Assembly (NCBI GenBank): GCA_965221405.1
Contig: CBDCSE010000001.1
Coordinates: forward strand, 682,001-746,000
Length of the DNA stretch: 64,000 bases
Direction of reading: 5' to 3'
Origin: JAPOUP01 sp965221405
GTDB lineage: Bacteria > Pseudomonadota > Alphaproteobacteria > Rhodobacterales > Rhodobacteraceae
This document shows positions 61,879 to 64,000 of this stretch, piece by piece. The notes below the pieces were generated by a model. The model ran no database searches and was not told where the DNA came from. It saw only the letters and a list, made by a program, of their open reading frames with translations. Numbering within the stretch: the stretch's first letter is position 1; each line of letters starts with the position of its first letter. The position numbers and the translations under genes were made by a program.

Positions 61879-63498
61879 ATGGTCCAAGCTTGCTATGAGA
61901 CGGCCTTTACGCTCTACCCTTATGAAAAGATCCCGGCGCAATCAGCGCCACCCATTCGTCATCCGGTGGTCATCGTTGGCGGTGGACCGGTTGGCCTCGC
62001 CCTCGCTCTTGATCTTGGCAAAAAGGGGACACCGGCGCTGGTGTTGGATGATCACGAAGGCGCGGGGCTTGGCAGCAAGGCGATCTGTTTTGCAAAACGG
62101 ACACTGGATATTGCCAAACGGCTCGGCGCTGGGGCACCAATGCTGGAGAAAGGCGTCGTCTGGAACCTGGGGCGTGTCTTCCACGGGGACACGCAGCTTT
62201 TTGAATTTGATCTGCTCCCCGAGGACGGGCATTGCAACCCGGCCTTCATCAACCTCCAGCAACCTTACTTCGAACAATTTCTCGTCGAGGCGATCCGCGC
62301 CGCTCAATCCGAAGGTGCCCCAATTGAAATTCGGGGCCGTAACCGTGTGACAGGTCTTGAGGTGTGCGACAACAGCGCCACGGTCGACGTTGAAACGCCC
62401 GATGGGCCCTACCAGATCAAAGCCGACTACTTGATCGCCTGCGATGGCGCGCGCTCCCCGATCAGAGGAATGATGGGCCCCCATTTCGAAGGCCGCGTCT
62501 TTGAGGATAACTTTCTGATCGCCGATGTGCGCATGACTGCCGACTTCCCGACAGAGCGGTGGTTCTGGTTCGAACCCCCCTTCAAAAACAGTGGGCAGTC
62601 AGCCCTTCTGCATAAGCAACCCGACAATGTCTGGCGGATTGATTTCCAGTTGGGCTGGGACATCGACCGGGAAAAAGAGATGCAAGAGGATCGCATTCGC
62701 GCCTGTGTCGATGCCATGCTGTCCAGCCAGACGGGCCAGATACCGGACTATGAATTGGTCTGGACCTCGATCTACACCTTCCAGTGCCGCCGGATGCTGG
62801 ATTTCCGCCACGGTCTGGTGTTCTTTGCAGGCGACAGTGCGCACCAGGTCTCACCCTTCGGCGCTCGGGGCGCCAATTCCGGCGTGCAGGACGCCGAAAA
62901 TCTGGCCTGGAAACTGGACGCGGTGCTGAAAGGTACGGCTGATCCGTCGCTCTTGGACAGTTATCACAGCGAACGGGCCTATGGGGCGGACGAAAACATT
63001 ATAAACTCGTCACGAGCCACCGATTTCATGACACCCAAGACCGCTGCGAGCCACCTGTTCCGCGGTGCCGTCTTGACTCTTGCTGGAAAACACGCGTTCG
63101 CGCGGCCCTTGGTTAATTCCGGGCGCCTCTCGGTGCCCTGCGTCTATGATGGTTTTGACCATTTCGGCCCGGACGCGTTGAAAGAACCCACCGCGACGCA
63201 CCCCGGATCCGCTTGTCCCGATGCGCCGGTTGGCGACAGCTTTCTTCTTGACCAAATTGGCGGAGACTTCGTTGTCCTTGCAATAGGCAGCGCGGCGCCA
63301 GCTCATGACACGCTGCGCATTCTCCATTTGCCCGATCCATCCAAAGAACTGCGCCAGCGTTTTATGGCGGATCATGAACAGGCTATCTACCTGATCCGAC
63401 CGGATCAGCATATCGTCGCGCGTTGGCCCGCCTATGATCGAAATGCGATTGAGGCCGCCTTAGACAATGCCCTTGGGCGAAAGGGAACCACATGCTAA
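61879..63498 (+). CDS. FAD-dependent aromatic monooxygenase (MhpA-like)
   Basis: 539 residues from ATG 61879. FAD motifs: 'VVIVGGGPVGLALALDLGKK', 'YLIACDGARSPIRGMM' (DG) and 'LVFFAGDSAHQVSPFGARGA' (GD). Related to 3-(3-hydroxyphenyl)propionate hydroxylase. In this operon it probably hydroxylates a hydroxyphenylacetate to homogentisate, feeding hmgA; 4-hydroxyphenylpyruvate dioxygenase is not present. Ends overlapping the DUF2783 gene. Confidence 0.9.
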   Translation: MVQACYETAFTLYPYEKIPAQSAPPIRHPVVIVGGGPVGLALALDLGKKGTPALVLDDHEGAGLGSKAICFAKRTLDIAKRLGAGAPMLEKGVVWNLGRVFHGDTQLFEFDLLPEDGHCNPAFINLQQPYFEQFLVEAIRAAQSEGAPIEIRGRNRVTGLEVCDNSATVDVETPDGPYQIKADYLIACDGARSPIRGMMGPHFEGRVFEDNFLIADVRMTADFPTERWFWFEPPFKNSGQSALLHKQPDNVWRIDFQLGWDIDREKEMQEDRIRACVDAMLSSQTGQIPDYELVWTSIYTFQCRRMLDFRHGLVFFAGDSAHQVSPFGARGANSGVQDAENLAWKLDAVLKGTADPSLLDSYHSERAYGADENIINSSRATDFMTPKTAASHLFRGAVLTLAGKHAFARPLVNSGRLSVPCVYDGFDHFGPDALKEPTATHPGSACPDAPVGDSFLLDQIGGDFVVLAIGSAAPAHDTLRILHLPDPSKELRQRFMADHEQAIYLIRPDQHIVARWPAYDRNAIEAALDNALGRKGTTC

Positions 63499-63671
63499 AG
63501 CTCGATCCCAACATTCTCGATCCAGACGGTTTTTTCGATGAGCTTCTGAAGTCACATGAAGGCCTGAGTGAAGACCAATCCCAAGCATTCAATGCCCGCC
63601 TGATCCTTGTGTTCGCCAACCAGATCGGCGACCGCAATGTGCTGCGCGCAGCCCTTGAGGCGGCGAGGTAG
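63492..63671 (+). CDS. DUF2783-family small protein
   Basis: 59 residues: 'MLKLDPNILDPDGFFDELLK', 'SHEGLSEDQSQAFNARLILV', 'FANQIGDRNVLRAALEAAR'. DUF2783 proteins regularly follow this type of FAD monooxygenase. Start overlaps the monooxygenase end by 7 bases. Function unknown, perhaps a subunit or stabiliser. Confidence 0.88.
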   Translation: MLKLDPNILDPDGFFDELLKSHEGLSEDQSQAFNARLILVFANQIGDRNVLRAALEAAR

Positions 63672-64000
63672 ATGCGCAGTTGACCGCATTGTAATGGGTT
63701 CTAACTTTGCGCCAGCCGCCTTGGCGTAGGTTGGCTGATCTCGCAAATTGCGTCAGTTTCGCGCCTCTCTTGTTAGTGCGACGAAGCGTTCAATGCCGGC
63801 CAATGAGCAGTGATATCGAATGCCGACTGGTGCCGGATCGCCCGGATACCAGCAGCCCGCCGGGGAGCCGGTTCGTCAAAGGGGATCATTTCAAGGGCCG
63901 CTCGCTGGACGGCGTCGGGTCAGACCGCCGATCCGGGCACGTCAGCAGATTCACATGAATTGCCGTCGTTGGGAATCGAGGCTAGCGAAGCGCGCGCGTC
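63672..64000. other. window end: no gene, edge of a third 156-bp-repeat copy
   Basis: 63672-63960 contains no convincing gene. 63968-63987 ('gttgggaatcgaggctagcg') matches the 3' end encoded by the repeats at 21433 and 22063, so a minus-strand gene of that family enters from beyond the window. Confidence 0.45.

Noticed and set aside
1..64000. tRNA, rRNA or replication origin
   Set aside because: None seen on reading either strand; no parA/repA-like gene is present in the window.

Overview
Organism and overall character. The host-type genes are G+C-rich and read like an alphaproteobacterium, most probably of the Rhodobacterales/roseobacter kind: a TRAP (DctPQM) transporter, a homogentisate cluster with a metallo-beta-lactamase protein and a DUF2783 protein, a COG3964 amidohydrolase/SelA-like pair, and an AttEFGH-like export set. 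This is inferred from gene content only; there is no rRNA or tRNA. About one third of the window is broken, nested insertion sequences plus toxin-antitoxin genes, so it is likely a plasmid or genomic island. Most IS transposases carry frameshifts and are even more G+C-rich than the host genes.

Layout. 1-9 kb: a Dpp-type ABC importer operon with an embedded amidohydrolase, a RidA-like protein and a PLP enzyme, followed by a convergent IclR regulator. 9-22.5 kb: IS5, Tn3, IS30 and IS110 remnants around a defence/toxin set (AAA-ATPase/PD-(D/E)XK protein, a HipA kinase fused to an AbiEi-like N-terminal region, a MntA/HepT pair) and a secreted-protein gene with a run of 20 C in its leader. 22.5-32.3 kb: divergent catabolic operons (aldehyde dehydrogenase, LysR, aspartate-dehydrogenase-like protein on the minus strand; DapA-family aldolase, 3-hydroxyanthranilate dioxygenase, alpha/beta hydrolase, TRAP transporter, cytochrome P450 on the plus strand). 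32.3-34.8 kb: an IS630 copy, a resolvase remnant, a ParD-like remnant and an IS30 end. 34.9-42.7 kb: ABC ATPase/FtsX permease/AttH-like lipocalin, then a Rieske oxygenase, a LysR and an M29-like metalloenzyme. 42.7-51.1 kb: a nested IS pile (two kinds of IS630, three IS110-A copies in total in the window, two IS110-B copies, IS30 pieces) that also holds a second 5' fragment of the poly-C gene and a relB gene whose relE partner is cut at codon 8. 51.1-56.4 kb: a PIN toxin/antitoxin pair, an IS1595 remnant, an orphan N6-adenine methyltransferase, and a fatty-acid desaturase with its Rieske ferredoxin. 56.4-63.7 kb: a LivF-like ATPase whose start is supplied by an IS30 end, a MarR regulator, and hmgA-maiA-fahA with MBL, FAD-monooxygenase and DUF2783 genes.

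How it fits together. The host genes are mostly import and breakdown modules for small organic nitrogen compounds and aromatics: Dpp/COG3964, HAO/P450/TRAP, Rieske/M29, homogentisate. IS elements have entered and trimmed their edges: two IS630 copies provide the TAG stop of dctM and of the M29-like gene, and an IS30 end provides the start of livF. The most unusual signals are the duplicated poly-C leader gene (one copy readable, the other out of frame), the AbiEi-HipA fusion behind a direct repeat, three IS110-A insertions all beside CTC with a conserved hairpin in the presumed bridge-RNA region, and the IS30 ends abutting G runs.
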